DNA from: Bacillota bacterium
Lineage (GTDB): Bacteria > Bacillota > Sulfobacillia > RBS10-35 > JAJYVM01
DNA length: 11,080 nt
Reading direction: 5' to 3'
Assembly (NCBI GenBank): GCA_021792015.1
Contig: JAJYVM010000090.1
Coordinates: 1 to 11,080, forward strand
The position numbers and the translations under genes are program-made. The notes under the pieces are model-generated. The model was not told the origin of the DNA. It was given only the letters and a program-made list of their open reading frames with translations, and searched no databases. Shown piece by piece: positions 1 to 6,759 of the stretch (its first letter is position 1; each line of letters begins with the position of its first letter).

Positions 1-333
1 CTGGTCGCAGGGGATCTTGGTGCCGGTCAGGTGTAGCTCCTCGCGGATGGCCTCGGTGAGGGTCATCCGCGTGTCGACGCGGAGGTGATAGTCCTGGCCG
101 TTGACGTGCAGCGTGATGTCCTCATACACGGGCGGGCGGTAGGGCGCCACGGCGACGGTCGTGGGGGCCGCGGTCGCGGCCAGCGCCCGCTTGGGCTCGT
201 AGGTAGCGGTCAGCACCGCGGAGGCCGCGCCCGCCGCCGCGGTCGCCGTCGCGGCCTTGACCAGGAATCGCCGGCGCGTCATGCGCCCTGGCGTCTCGGT
301 GACGGGGCCGGAATCGGAGTTGCCTTCCTCCAT
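1..333 (-). CDS. Tat-exported [2Fe-2S] subunit of a xanthine dehydrogenase-family molybdenum hydroxylase (partial, C-terminus off the left edge)
   Basis: 111 residues are visible. A charged N-terminus leads to a twin-arginine motif at residues 19-26 (TRRRFLVK), an Ala-rich hydrophobic stretch (about 27-43) and a likely cleavage region near ALAA (50-53). A plant-type ferredoxin fold then begins at about 72 (DITLHVNGQDY), with the family helix EAIREELHLTGTK and Cys109, the first cluster ligand of the CxxGxCGxC loop, just before the edge. In this family the subunit carries two [2Fe-2S] clusters that pass electrons from the molybdenum subunit. The Tat signal resembles E. coli PaoA (periplasmic aldehyde oxidoreductase) and IorA-type subunits. 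The ATG at 333 is chosen because AGGAGGT (347-341) lies 7 bases upstream; the internal ATG at residue 18 has no such site. The catalytic subunit and substrate lie outside the window, so the substrate is unknown. Confidence 0.9.
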   Translation of the reverse strand, partial: MEEGNSDSGPVTETPGRMTRRRFLVKAATATAAAGAASAVLTATYEPKRALAATAAPTTVAVAPYRPPVYEDITLHVNGQDYHLRVDTRMTLTEAIREELHLTGTKIPCDQ

Positions 334-340
334 GCGATCG

Positions 341-347
341 ACCTCCT
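341..347 (-). promoter_or_regulatory. Strong Shine-Dalgarno for the [2Fe-2S] subunit gene
   Basis: On the minus strand this reads AGGAGGT, a perfect anti-16S match, 7 bases before the ATG at 333. It fixes the start upstream of the Tat motif and keeps the 17-residue charged leader. Confidence 0.85.
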
Positions 348-457
348 GGGTACGCTCCTGTCGACGGTCTCCCCGTACGTGTGATCGCGGACGCTGTGTG
401 GGCCGCATCGCCGTACCCGCCGTACGGGGGCCCCGGCTCTATTTGGCGCCCCCGCCG

Positions 458-476
458 GGACCGTGAGCCACGGTCC
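458..476. repeat. Perfect 8-base inverted repeat, 3-base loop (operator or RNA hairpin)
   Basis: GGACCGTG (458-465) and CACGGTCC (469-476) are exact reverse complements around AGC. The repeat lies about 125 bases upstream of the ATG of the [2Fe-2S] subunit. It could be a repressor or activator palindrome or a leader hairpin. No T tract follows in the minus direction, which argues against a simple intrinsic terminator. Confidence 0.5.
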
Positions 477-621
477 GATGCACCCATGGAGCCAACCGAT
501 GGACGGCATCGTGCGGACCCAGATGGGGAAGCGCCGGCTGGGCGGCATGGGGAGGTGGGGGTGGTCCGGATGTGCCGGGGCCCTGGGCACGCGCGCGCGG
601 GGCCAACGCGGAGAATGCCGA

Positions 622-647
622 GGCGATGCGGTTTCGGGGGCATCGCC
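622..647 (-). terminator. Hairpin just after the xdhC stop, possible terminator
   Basis: GGCGATGC (622-629) pairs perfectly with GCATCGCC (640-647) around a 10-base loop. It lies 14 bases beyond the xdhC stop codon in the direction of transcription. The following sequence (TCGGCATTCTCC) is only weakly T-rich, so it may be an attenuating or 3'-protective hairpin rather than an efficient intrinsic terminator. Confidence 0.45.
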
Positions 648-660
648 CGGTGCGGGCGGA

Positions 661-1797
661 TCAGGTGTTGAGCGGCTCGACCAGGACCTGCTGGTAGCCC
701 CCGCAGACTCCGGCCTGACCCGAGCCGACCTCCTGCGTGAGGTCGACGCGGACGATCCGCGGCAGGCCGCAGCGAAGGGCCTCCAGCGCCTGCGCCAGCA
801 CCAGGCCCTCGCCGACCCCGCCGCCCGTGCTGCCCTGGATGCGGCCGTCCGCATGGACCAGCATGCGCGCGCCCGGACGCCGCGGGACGGATCCCCTGGC
901 CTCGACCACGCAGGCCATGGCCACCGGCTCGCCGCGCGCCAGCGCGTCCGCAAGGCTCCGCCAGAGCGACGGATCCTGTGCCTCCGTCCCGTGGCGCCTG
1001 CTCTTGGCGGGCAGCTGGCCGGCAGGGAGCTCGCGCACAGGTAAGCCACTGCCGCCGCGCTCGATCGTCAGCATCTCGGTCGCAATCGCAAGGGCCAGCT
1101 CGCGGGGCGACCGAGCCCCGACGTCGAGGCCGATCGGCGCGCGCAGGGCCGCCAGAAAGGCGGGCGGAGCCCCCGCCGCCGCCACCGCGTCACGGAGGGC
1201 CCGCAGCCGGCGCGTGGAGCCGATCACCCCGACATACGGCAGGGCGGCCGCCTCGGGACGAGCCGCCAGGGCCGCCAGCACGCGCGCATCGTCCTGATAG
1301 CTGGAGGTCACCGCGACCACGGACGTCCACGGATCGAGCGGGAGCTCGGCGAAGACGGTCGCGTACTCGCCGCAGCGGATGGCCGCGGTGCCGGGCAGGC
1401 CCAGGGAACCTGCGAAGTCGGGCCGGCTATCGACCACCAGCGCCTCCCAGCCCATCCAGTCGCCCAGGGCAGCCAGCGCGCGTCCGATGTGGCCTCCACC
1501 CGCCACCACCAGCCGCGGCGGCGGCACGAGCGGGTCGACGAAGTGGCTGCGGCCGTCCTCGGCGTTGGCCAGACCGGGTTCGCCGCGGAGCCACGCAGTC
1601 CGGGCAGCTACCGCCAGCTGGTCGTCCGCGAGCGTGCCTCCGACCAGGGACAGCACGCGCCAGCGGTCGGCGGCCGCTTCCGGTGCGCCGGGGGTGGGCA
1701 ACTGCTGCACCAGCACGACGCCGCTGCGGCTCGACAGGCCGGCGAGCGCTGCCTCGACGTGCGATTGCATGCGAGCGAGCGGGGGTGCCTCCGTCAT
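661..1797 (-). CDS. xdhC: XdhC/CoxI-family molybdenum hydroxylase maturation factor with permuted domain order
   Basis: 378 residues. XdhC proteins bind molybdenum cofactor, promote its sulfuration and insert it into xanthine dehydrogenase-family enzymes. The Rossmann domain comes first (about 93-245): PPPRLVVAGGGHIG at 92-105, VVDSRPDF at 121-128, VIGSTRR at 191-197 and the family signature PIGLDVGARSP at 221-231. A complete XdhC_CoxI domain follows (about 280-376), with GSVPRRPGARM (302-312), a GSTGGGVGE loop and Cys365 in GVCGG. Canonical XdhC has these domains in the opposite order. Residues 45-93 (VGGTLADDQ..., FVDPL) look like the decayed second half of another XdhC_CoxI domain without its Cys. 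The start is certain: GGAGGAG lies 5 bases upstream and the ATG overlaps the yqeC stop (ATGA, 1797-1794), implying translational coupling. The window context suggests it serves the exported hydroxylase encoded downstream. Confidence 0.9.
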   Translation of the reverse strand: MTEAPPLARMQSHVEAALAGLSSRSGVVLVQQLPTPGAPEAAADRWRVLSLVGGTLADDQLAVAARTAWLRGEPGLANAEDGRSHFVDPLVPPPRLVVAGGGHIGRALAALGDWMGWEALVVDSRPDFAGSLGLPGTAAIRCGEYATVFAELPLDPWTSVVAVTSSYQDDARVLAALAARPEAAALPYVGVIGSTRRLRALRDAVAAAGAPPAFLAALRAPIGLDVGARSPRELALAIATEMLTIERGGSGLPVRELPAGQLPAKSRRHGTEAQDPSLWRSLADALARGEPVAMACVVEARGSVPRRPGARMLVHADGRIQGSTGGGVGEGLVLAQALEALRCGLPRIVRVDLTQEVGSGQAGVCGGYQQVLVEPLNT

Positions 1798-2546
1798 GAC
1801 CGCTCCTCCAGGGTGCTGCCAACCAGCACCTGCGCCACGCCCGCAAGCCGCGCCGCCCGGCGCGCGGCTGTCAGGATGCCGCGGCGGTCGCTGGCGGCAT
1901 CAAACCGGTTGAACACCAGGGTCAGCCGGGCATGCACGGCCCGTGCCATCTCCACGAAGCCGCGGCAGTACTCCATGAGCTCGGCCTCTCCGAAGCAGGA
2001 CGCGGACTCGGCGCCGAAGCGGTGGCAGATGTCGGGGCCCAGCGGGCGTCCCCATGCGTCGATGCCCACCACCGCGATGCACTCGAAGGGGGGAACGGGC
2101 CAGGCCGGCTCGCCGCTCCGGTAGCGCTTCAGCGGGTGTCCGGCCGAACCGTCAGCCTCCACCAGGACGGCACCCGGCTCATCGAGCGCGGGCACCGCCT
2201 CAGCCAGGTAGGCGGGCAGATCCGGGTCCACCCCGGCGACCTTGCCGGTCCTGGGGTCGAGCCCGGCGCCGAGAAACGCGGTGGGGTAGCCCGCCAGCGC
2301 GCGCTCGACGCCGAACGTGGCCGCGGTGAGTCCCTGTGCGTAGACGGCGGGGCCCATCCGGCACGCGCGCCGCTGCTCGTCGGTCGGCGGCCACATGTGC
2401 GCGGTTGTGGTGACCAGCGTCGGCCGGCCCGCCCGGCTGCGCTCGGCCGCCAGGCGGTAAATCAGGCTGGTCTTGCCGCCACCGCCGATGACCACGGCGA
2501 CGGGCAACCGAAGTTGCAGCGTCTCCTCCATCCGGGTCGCGACCAT
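1794..2546 (-). CDS. yqeC: YqeC-family selenium-dependent molybdenum hydroxylase accessory protein
   Basis: 250 residues, a soluble P-loop-like protein. From the chosen ATG the motifs are: GGGGKTS at 21-27 (the family GxGGKT nucleotide-binding loop), TTTAHMWPP at 47-55, LVEADGSAGHPLK at 128-140 (the family EADGS signature), VVGIDAWGRPLG at 159-170 and VFNRFD at 211-216, which occupies the place of the usual NKxD. The family is found with YqeB, XdhC and selenium-requiring molybdenum hydroxylases and is thought to help make or insert the labile selenium form of the cofactor; its exact reaction is unproven. A GTG at 2609 would add 21 residues (MRGGVLAVSGAFGSGGEQVGA) that look non-conserved. The ATG at 2546 is preferred, with a G-rich site (AGGTGGG) close upstream. 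It is separated from yqeB by 131 bases and overlaps xdhC by 4. Confidence 0.88.
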   Translation of the reverse strand: MVATRMEETLQLRLPVAVVIGGGGKTSLIYRLAAERSRAGRPTLVTTTAHMWPPTDEQRRACRMGPAVYAQGLTAATFGVERALAGYPTAFLGAGLDPRTGKVAGVDPDLPAYLAEAVPALDEPGAVLVEADGSAGHPLKRYRSGEPAWPVPPFECIAVVGIDAWGRPLGPDICHRFGAESASCFGEAELMEYCRGFVEMARAVHARLTLVFNRFDAASDRRGILTAARRAARLAGVAQVLVGSTLEERS

Positions 2547-2677
2547 GGCCCCCACCTGCTCCCCGCCGGACCCGAATGCGCCGGACACCGCCAACACGCC
2601 GCCGCGCACCGGCTCGGCTCACCCCGCGGCCGAGCCTGCGGAGGCGGTCGCCGCGCCGGGCGGCGCAGCCACCGTCC
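2547..2677 (-). other. Spacer between yqeB and yqeC
   Basis: These 131 bases hold no recognisable gene. A GC-rich self-complementary patch (about 2648-2668, GCCGC...GGCGGC) may form a weak hairpin. The wider spacing compared with the yqeC-xdhC overlap leaves room for an internal promoter, but none was identified. Confidence 0.3.
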
Positions 2678-3487
2678 CTACCCCGGGCCGGCGCCCGCTC
2701 CGAGCCAGAATGCGCAGACGGCCTCCAGCACCGCGCCGCCGATCGCGAGGGCGCGGTCGGAGATCACGTGGCAGTATGCGGGATCGTCGCGCGGGTCGAT
2801 GTCGCCCACCTTGAGCCCCCGCGCCACGGCCGTCCCGTCGTTCAGCAATCCCCGCAGGCATCCGCCGATCTCCGCGCGCACCTGGTCGCCACCGACGCGC
2901 GCGACCACGTCGCCGGCATCCACGTGCTCGCCGACGTCGTGCACGGTCGAGAAGATCCCGTCGGCCGGCGCCCGCAGCACCCGGGGCTTGCCGATCCCGC
3001 GAACGAGCTCGGGCTCACCGGTGTCGGCGGCCGCAGGGCCGGAGCGGATCAGGTGACCGAGCCGGTGGCCGCGCAGCGATTCCACCACGATGTCGACGTC
3101 GTCGCCGGCCGCGCACCCCGGACCCACACCAATCACGTAGGAACCCTCGCCCCGGTGCACCAGCGACGGCGACTTCGCCATCCGGCCGTCGACCACCACG
3201 TGCGGCCGCCAGGCCCGCACCTGGGCGAGGGCGGGATCCACAAGCACAGGCACGGCCTCACGGCGGCGGAGGCAGATGTCGGCCTCTGCGAGGTCGGCGC
3301 AGCGGCGGGCCTCGACACCCTCCACGCGGCAGCGCCCGCCGAGCACCGCCTGGGCGAACGATACGGTCCGGCGAACCACCAGCGGCCGCTCCAGTTCCGT
3401 GACAAGCGGCGGCAGGCCCGCGGCGAAGAGCCGGTAGGCGATCCCCGTCGCCACATCGCCGCCACCGATCACCGCGATGCGCAGCAT
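2678..3487 (-). CDS. yqeB: YqeB/EF2563-family selenium-dependent molybdenum hydroxylase system protein
   Basis: 269 residues, close to the usual family length. It opens with a dinucleotide-binding-like segment (IAVIGGGDVATGIAYRL, residues 4-20) followed by ELERPLVVRRTVSFAQAV (31-48), highly characteristic of this family, and VLVDP (81-85) and VVVDGRMAK (97-105). The second half (about 166-260) carries a biotinyl/lipoyl-like segment (VLRAPADGIFSTVHDVGEHVDAGDVVARVGG, in part) and the conserved tail CHVISDRALAIGGAVLEAV. The ATG at 3487 is chosen because homology starts there and GGGGAGG lies 10 bases upstream. The frame stays open for about 119 more codons, but that stretch is Arg/Pro/Gly-rich and looks non-coding. 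By family association it acts with YqeC and XdhC in maturing a selenium-containing molybdenum hydroxylase; its biochemical activity is not established. Confidence 0.9.
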   Translation of the reverse strand: MLRIAVIGGGDVATGIAYRLFAAGLPPLVTELERPLVVRRTVSFAQAVLGGRCRVEGVEARRCADLAEADICLRRREAVPVLVDPALAQVRAWRPHVVVDGRMAKSPSLVHRGEGSYVIGVGPGCAAGDDVDIVVESLRGHRLGHLIRSGPAAADTGEPELVRGIGKPRVLRAPADGIFSTVHDVGEHVDAGDVVARVGGDQVRAEIGGCLRGLLNDGTAVARGLKVGDIDPRDDPAYCHVISDRALAIGGAVLEAVCAFWLGAGAGPG

Positions 3488-3843
3488 CCTCGACCCGCCT
3501 CCCCTGCCGCCATTGGACCGCGCGGCACGGGCGAGCGGCCACGGCCGTTCGGACCGGAGCGCGGGCCCGAAGGTCGGAAGCGGCGACCGGCCGCCCGGCG
3601 TCATCCTGCTGCCGTCGGGTTTGGCACGGGCGGATGCATCGTCCCCACGGCCGGCTGCGGTCTGGGTTGGGACCAGCCGCCCTCGGGAGGCGCGGGCAGG
3701 ATCGGGTGGTTGCGGCGTGGTGGCGGCGTGGGGGGCGAGGGTCCGGCGATGCCCGCCCGCCGCGCGCACTTCGAGCCGCCGCGGCGCTCCGCGAGCAGGC
3801 CTCCCAGCGCTGCCGTCGAATGCGGCCGCCGGGGGGAAGGGCA
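3488..3843. promoter_or_regulatory. 356-base divergent intergenic region (yqeB / Ntn-hydrolase)
   Basis: Divergent promoters for yqeB and the gamma-glutamyltransferase-like gene should lie here. Both strands stay open for long stretches, but the implied peptides are Arg/Pro/Gly-rich and match no family I know. The one regular element seen is a direct repeat GCGGCGTGG at 3712-3720 and 3723-3731 (11-base period). No trustworthy -35/-10 pair or riboswitch was found. Confidence 0.35.
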
Positions 3844-5409
3844 ATGGCTGCCGACATCCCGGTTCCCGCAGCCGGCGGCGAGGCGTACGGTGCGCACGGC
3901 GCGGTGGCCTGCGCCAGCCCGCTGGCGTCCATGGCCGGCATCCGCATCCTGGTCGCCGGCGGCAACGCGGTTGATGCGGCAGTGGCCACTGCCGCGGCGC
4001 TGAACGTCGTCGAGCCCAACTGCTCGGGGCTGGGCGGCGTCGGCTGGATGATGGTCCATGAGGCGGCCAGTGGCCGCCTCCATGCCCTGGACTGCCTGGG
4101 TCCGGTGCCGCGCGACTTCCGCTCGCCCGTGCCCGACGGCCAGCGGGTGCACACAGGGTTTGCGTCGGCGGTCGTACCGGCCAACCTGGCCGGATGGGCG
4201 GCGGCGCTTGCGCGGTTCGGCACCCGGACCCTGGCGGAGGTGCTGGAGCCGGCCATCGACCTGGCCGAGCACGGCTTTCCCGTCAGCCGCCGCTTGGGCG
4301 GCGATCTCCTGGCCCTTGCGGGCCAGGCCGCGCCCGGCACAGATCAGCCATGGCTTCCCGGCGGCAAGGTGACGCCCGGCGGCGGCCTGCTGCGCGTACC
4401 CGATCTGGCCGCCACCCTGCGCACCATCGCCGCGGAGGGCCCCGGGGCGATCTACGGCGGTGACCTGGGTGATCGCATCGTCGCGCACGTCCGCGCCGAG
4501 GGCGGCTTCCTCGGTCGGCAGGACCTCGTCGAATACCGGCCCGCTTGGGTCGAGCCCGAGACGGCCTGGGCCTTCGGCCGCAGGATCGCCAGCATGGCCC
4601 CGATCACCCTGACGGCCCTGCGCATCGCGGAGCGGCGGGGTCTGGCCTCGCTGCCAGCAGGCGAGCCCGAGGCCATCCACCTGCTCTGCGAGGCCTTCAA
4701 GGCCGCCTGCCGCCATCACACGGGCGATGGCGCGACGCCGGCCGCGGACGCGCCGATCGCGCTGCTGGCGGAGGGGCTGCGCGCAGGGGATGCCTCACCC
4801 GACCCCCTGCTCCCGCACGCGCCCGAGCGCACCACCCACCTGGACGTGGTGGACGGCCAGGGAAACGCCGTGGCCTTCACGACCACCATCGGCGGTTTCT
4901 GGGGCTGCGGCGCGGCCGTCCCGGGAACGGGCGTCCTCCTGGCCAACATCCTCAACTGGGCCGACATTCGCGGCGGCCTGCCCCAGGTGCCGCGCTCCAC
5001 CGTACCCGTGCCGTGCATCGTCCTCGGACCGGAGGCGGGGGCGGTGCTCGCCATCGGGACCCCGGGCGGCACCGGTATCCCGCAGACGACGCTGCAGGTG
5101 CTCGCCGCGCACCTGGGCCACGGCCTGCCCCTGCAGGAGGCCCTGGAGCGTCCGCGCTGGCGGATGGTCTCCGATCTGTCCGAGAGCCCCGCAATGCGCC
5201 GGTGGTGCGCTGATGGCGACCTGCTGCTGGAGAGCCGCTTTCCGTTCGCCACCCTGCAGGCGCTGCAGCAGCGCGCCTATTCCGTCCGGCCCATCGAGCC
5301 CTACTCGCTCATCGTCGGCGGCTTCCATGCGGCCGGGGGCCGCCCCGGCCAGCGCACCTTCTGGGCGGCGGCGGACCCGCGCCGCGGGGGCGCCGGTCTG
5401 GCCTGGTGA
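3844..5409 (+). CDS. Gamma-glutamyltransferase-family Ntn hydrolase with a divergent substrate pocket
   Basis: 521 residues, typical for the family. The fold is clear: AGGNAVDAAVATAAALNVVEP near the N-terminus, SGLGGVGWM, then the autocleavage site ERTTHLDVVD, where Thr330 would become the N-terminal nucleophile of the small subunit (330-521). The oxyanion-hole pair PGG (407-409) and the C-terminal DPRRGGAG follow. An ungapped alignment from Thr330 to E. coli GGT Thr391 shows that Asn411, Gln430 and Asp433 are replaced by Gly350, Ile369 and Trp372, and the LDxRE motif reads LDCLG, with Leu85 where Arg114 binds the alpha-carboxylate. It is therefore probably an acylase or amidase on another substrate, not a glutathione gamma-glutamyltransferase. 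No signal peptide is visible, so it is likely cytoplasmic. The ATG at 3844 follows a GGGGGGAAGGG site; the longer open frame from 3634 adds unlikely sequence. Confidence 0.88.
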   Translation: MAADIPVPAAGGEAYGAHGAVACASPLASMAGIRILVAGGNAVDAAVATAAALNVVEPNCSGLGGVGWMMVHEAASGRLHALDCLGPVPRDFRSPVPDGQRVHTGFASAVVPANLAGWAAALARFGTRTLAEVLEPAIDLAEHGFPVSRRLGGDLLALAGQAAPGTDQPWLPGGKVTPGGGLLRVPDLAATLRTIAAEGPGAIYGGDLGDRIVAHVRAEGGFLGRQDLVEYRPAWVEPETAWAFGRRIASMAPITLTALRIAERRGLASLPAGEPEAIHLLCEAFKAACRHHTGDGATPAADAPIALLAEGLRAGDASPDPLLPHAPERTTHLDVVDGQGNAVAFTTTIGGFWGCGAAVPGTGVLLANILNWADIRGGLPQVPRSTVPVPCIVLGPEAGAVLAIGTPGGTGIPQTTLQVLAAHLGHGLPLQEALERPRWRMVSDLSESPAMRRWCADGDLLLESRFPFATLQALQQRAYSVRPIEPYSLIVGGFHAAGGRPGQRTFWAAADPRRGGAGLAW

Positions 5410-5751
5410 GTCGGGGCTGGCCCGCGCCGCCACGGGCCGGGCTTGGCCGGGCCGAGCCGAGCCCGGCCAGGGTGTGCGGCTGAAGACACCCGCATCGACC
5501 CGAGCACCCGGTCTCCGTGCCCGTGGTGCGCGTCGGGCGTGGGTGATCGTGGTCGCATCACCCGCCGCTCCCGACTCAGGTGGCCACGGGCCCGGCAATG
5601 CCGGCCCGGTCACACCGCGGCGCGGTCCCGGCGGCAGGCCAGACCACGCCCAAACGGCATGAGCCTGCGCTCGCCGCCAGCAGCCGACGTCGTGCCCTTG
5701 ATCGCCGCCCGTCCGACCGACCAATCCTCTGGGCGCCTCGTGCCCGCTCGC
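5410..5751. other. 342-base convergent spacer with three hairpins
   Basis: No gene is recognised. Besides the long hairpin at 5435-5468 it contains a 9-base stem with one G-U pair (5539-5547 with 5557-5565, 9-base loop) and a compact palindrome, CCGGCA-A-TGCCGG, at 5592-5604. None is followed by a T run on either strand. The arrangement fits termination or 3'-end protection for two genes transcribed towards each other. Confidence 0.4.
5435..5468. terminator. Strong 13-base-pair hairpin after the Ntn-hydrolase gene
   Basis: Bases 5435-5447 pair with 5456-5468 over 13 positions, with one G-U pair (5444/5459) and an 8-base loop. It starts 25 bases after the stop at 5409. The stem is almost all G-C, but no T tract follows, so it is better described as a terminator-like or transcript-end hairpin than as a canonical intrinsic terminator. 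Confidence 0.5.
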
Positions 5752-6759
5752 CTACCGCGGATCCGCGACGCGGACCAGCAGCTTGCCGGTGTTGGCGCCC
5801 GTGAAGAGCATGCAGAGGGCCGCGGGGGTGCGCTCCAGCCCGTCCACCACCTGCGAGCGTGACACGAGCCGTCCCTGGGCGAGCCAGCGGCCCATGGCTC
5901 GTCTGGCCACGTCGAAGCTCCTGGCGTAGTCGCTGACAATGAAGCCCTGCATCCTCGCACGCTGCACGATGAGGCGGTTCAGCCGGGTGGGCCCGGGCGC
6001 GGGCGCCGCCGCGTTGTAGACGGAGATGGCGCCGCAGGCGACGATGCGCGCGCGCAGGTTGATGTGCCCCAGCACGGCGTCCAGGATGGCGCCGCCCACA
6101 TTGTCGAAGTACACATCCACGCCGTCCGGGCAGGTGTCGGCCAGGCGCCGGCCGACGTCCTCGGCGTGATAGTCGATGCAGGCATCCAGCCCAAGCTCCC
6201 CCGCCACCCACGCGCACTTCCCCGGTCCGCCCGCGATGCCCACGGCGCGGCAGCCCGCGATCTTGGCCAGCTGGCCGGCCAGCGAGCCGACGGCGCCCGC
6301 CGCCGCCGAGACGACCACGGTCTCGCCCGGCCGGGGCGCGCCGACCTCGAACAGGCCGAAGTAGGCCGTCATCCCCGTCATGCCGAGGGCGCCCATCGCC
6401 AGCTCCGGCGGGACACCGGCCGGCACCGGCACAAACCCCGGCCCGCCCAGCACGTAGTCCTGCCAGCCCGTCGGCCCCTGCACAAGCTGCCCCACGGGCA
6501 CGCGGGGGTCGCCGGACCGCACCACCTGGCCAAGGCCGCCGGCCCGCATGACCTCCCCCAGCCTGACCGGAGGGACATACGACGGGCGGTCATCCAGCCA
6601 GCCCCGCATCGCCGGGTCGACCGACACGTAGAGCGTGCGCACCAGGTAGCCGCCGGCAGGGGGTTCGGGCACCGGTGTCTGCTCGAGCGCAAAGTTGCCC
6701 TCCCGCACCATCCCACTCGGCCGCTCCGCCAGGACCCATCGCCGGTTGACGGCATCCAC
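5752..6759 (-). CDS. NADP-dependent MDR-family oxidoreductase (CurA / alkenal reductase type)
   Basis: 335 residues, the usual length for the zinc-independent medium-chain dehydrogenase/reductase branch that includes CurA (curcumin/dihydrocurcumin reductase) and leukotriene B4/alkenal double-bond reductases. The N-terminus NRRWVLAERPSGMV (5-18) and LYVSVDPAMRGWL (43-55) match this branch, as do GALGMTGMTAYFGL (123-136), the nucleotide-binding loop SAAAGAVGSLAGQLAK (151-166) and VDVYFDNVGG (214-223). The expected reaction is NADPH-dependent reduction of the C=C bond of an enone or enal in the cytoplasm; the substrate cannot be told. A GTG start at 6759 is chosen because AGGGGAGG lies 8 bases upstream and the protein then begins where the family begins. 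The frame is open further upstream through the arsB remnant, but that is a different gene. It appears to be transcribed alone. Confidence 0.88.
   Translation of the reverse strand: MDAVNRRWVLAERPSGMVREGNFALEQTPVPEPPAGGYLVRTLYVSVDPAMRGWLDDRPSYVPPVRLGEVMRAGGLGQVVRSGDPRVPVGQLVQGPTGWQDYVLGGPGFVPVPAGVPPELAMGALGMTGMTAYFGLFEVGAPRPGETVVVSAAAGAVGSLAGQLAKIAGCRAVGIAGGPGKCAWVAGELGLDACIDYHAEDVGRRLADTCPDGVDVYFDNVGGAILDAVLGHINLRARIVACGAISVYNAAAPAPGPTRLNRLIVQRARMQGFIVSDYARSFDVARRAMGRWLAQGRLVSRSQVVDGLERTPAALCMLFTGANTGKLLVRVADPR

Larger units (their letters stand above)
334..660 (-). promoter_or_regulatory. 327-base leader between xdhC and the [2Fe-2S] subunit gene
   Basis: No credible protein is encoded here. 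Going in the minus direction it holds: a hairpin 14 bases after the xdhC stop (647-622), a perfect 8-base inverted repeat (476-458), a GGGGGC/GCCCCC pairing (453-448 with 431-426), three copies of the core CCGTAC (plus-strand positions 373, 411 and 420, the last two 9 bases apart) and the ribosome binding site. The length and the hairpin suggest that the [2Fe-2S] gene has its own promoter or a structured leader. No convincing -35/-10 pair could be picked in this GC-rich sequence. Confidence 0.45.

Noticed and set aside
420..460. Sigma-70 promoter around the AAATAG segment on the minus strand
   Set aside because: No acceptable -35 element lies 16-18 bases upstream and the -10 match is poor.
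334..660. Moco riboswitch in the leader of the [2Fe-2S] subunit gene
   Set aside because: The context invited it, but I could not place the conserved Moco RNA core by eye; only simple palindromes were seen.
1932..3056. Long plus-strand open frame opposite yqeC and yqeB
   Set aside because: It has no recognisable motifs and an unnatural His/Arg/Gly/Pro composition, and it lies fully antisense to two confidently assigned genes.
3634..3843. 70-codon N-terminal extension of the Ntn hydrolase
   Set aside because: The extension is Arg/Gly/Pro-rich, has no signal peptide or family similarity, and a G-rich ribosome binding site lies just before the ATG at 3844.
3488..3844. 119-codon N-terminal extension of YqeB
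   Set aside because: The family N-terminus (MLRIAVIGGGDVATG) begins at 3487 with GGGGAGG upstream; the extension looks like non-coding GC-rich DNA.
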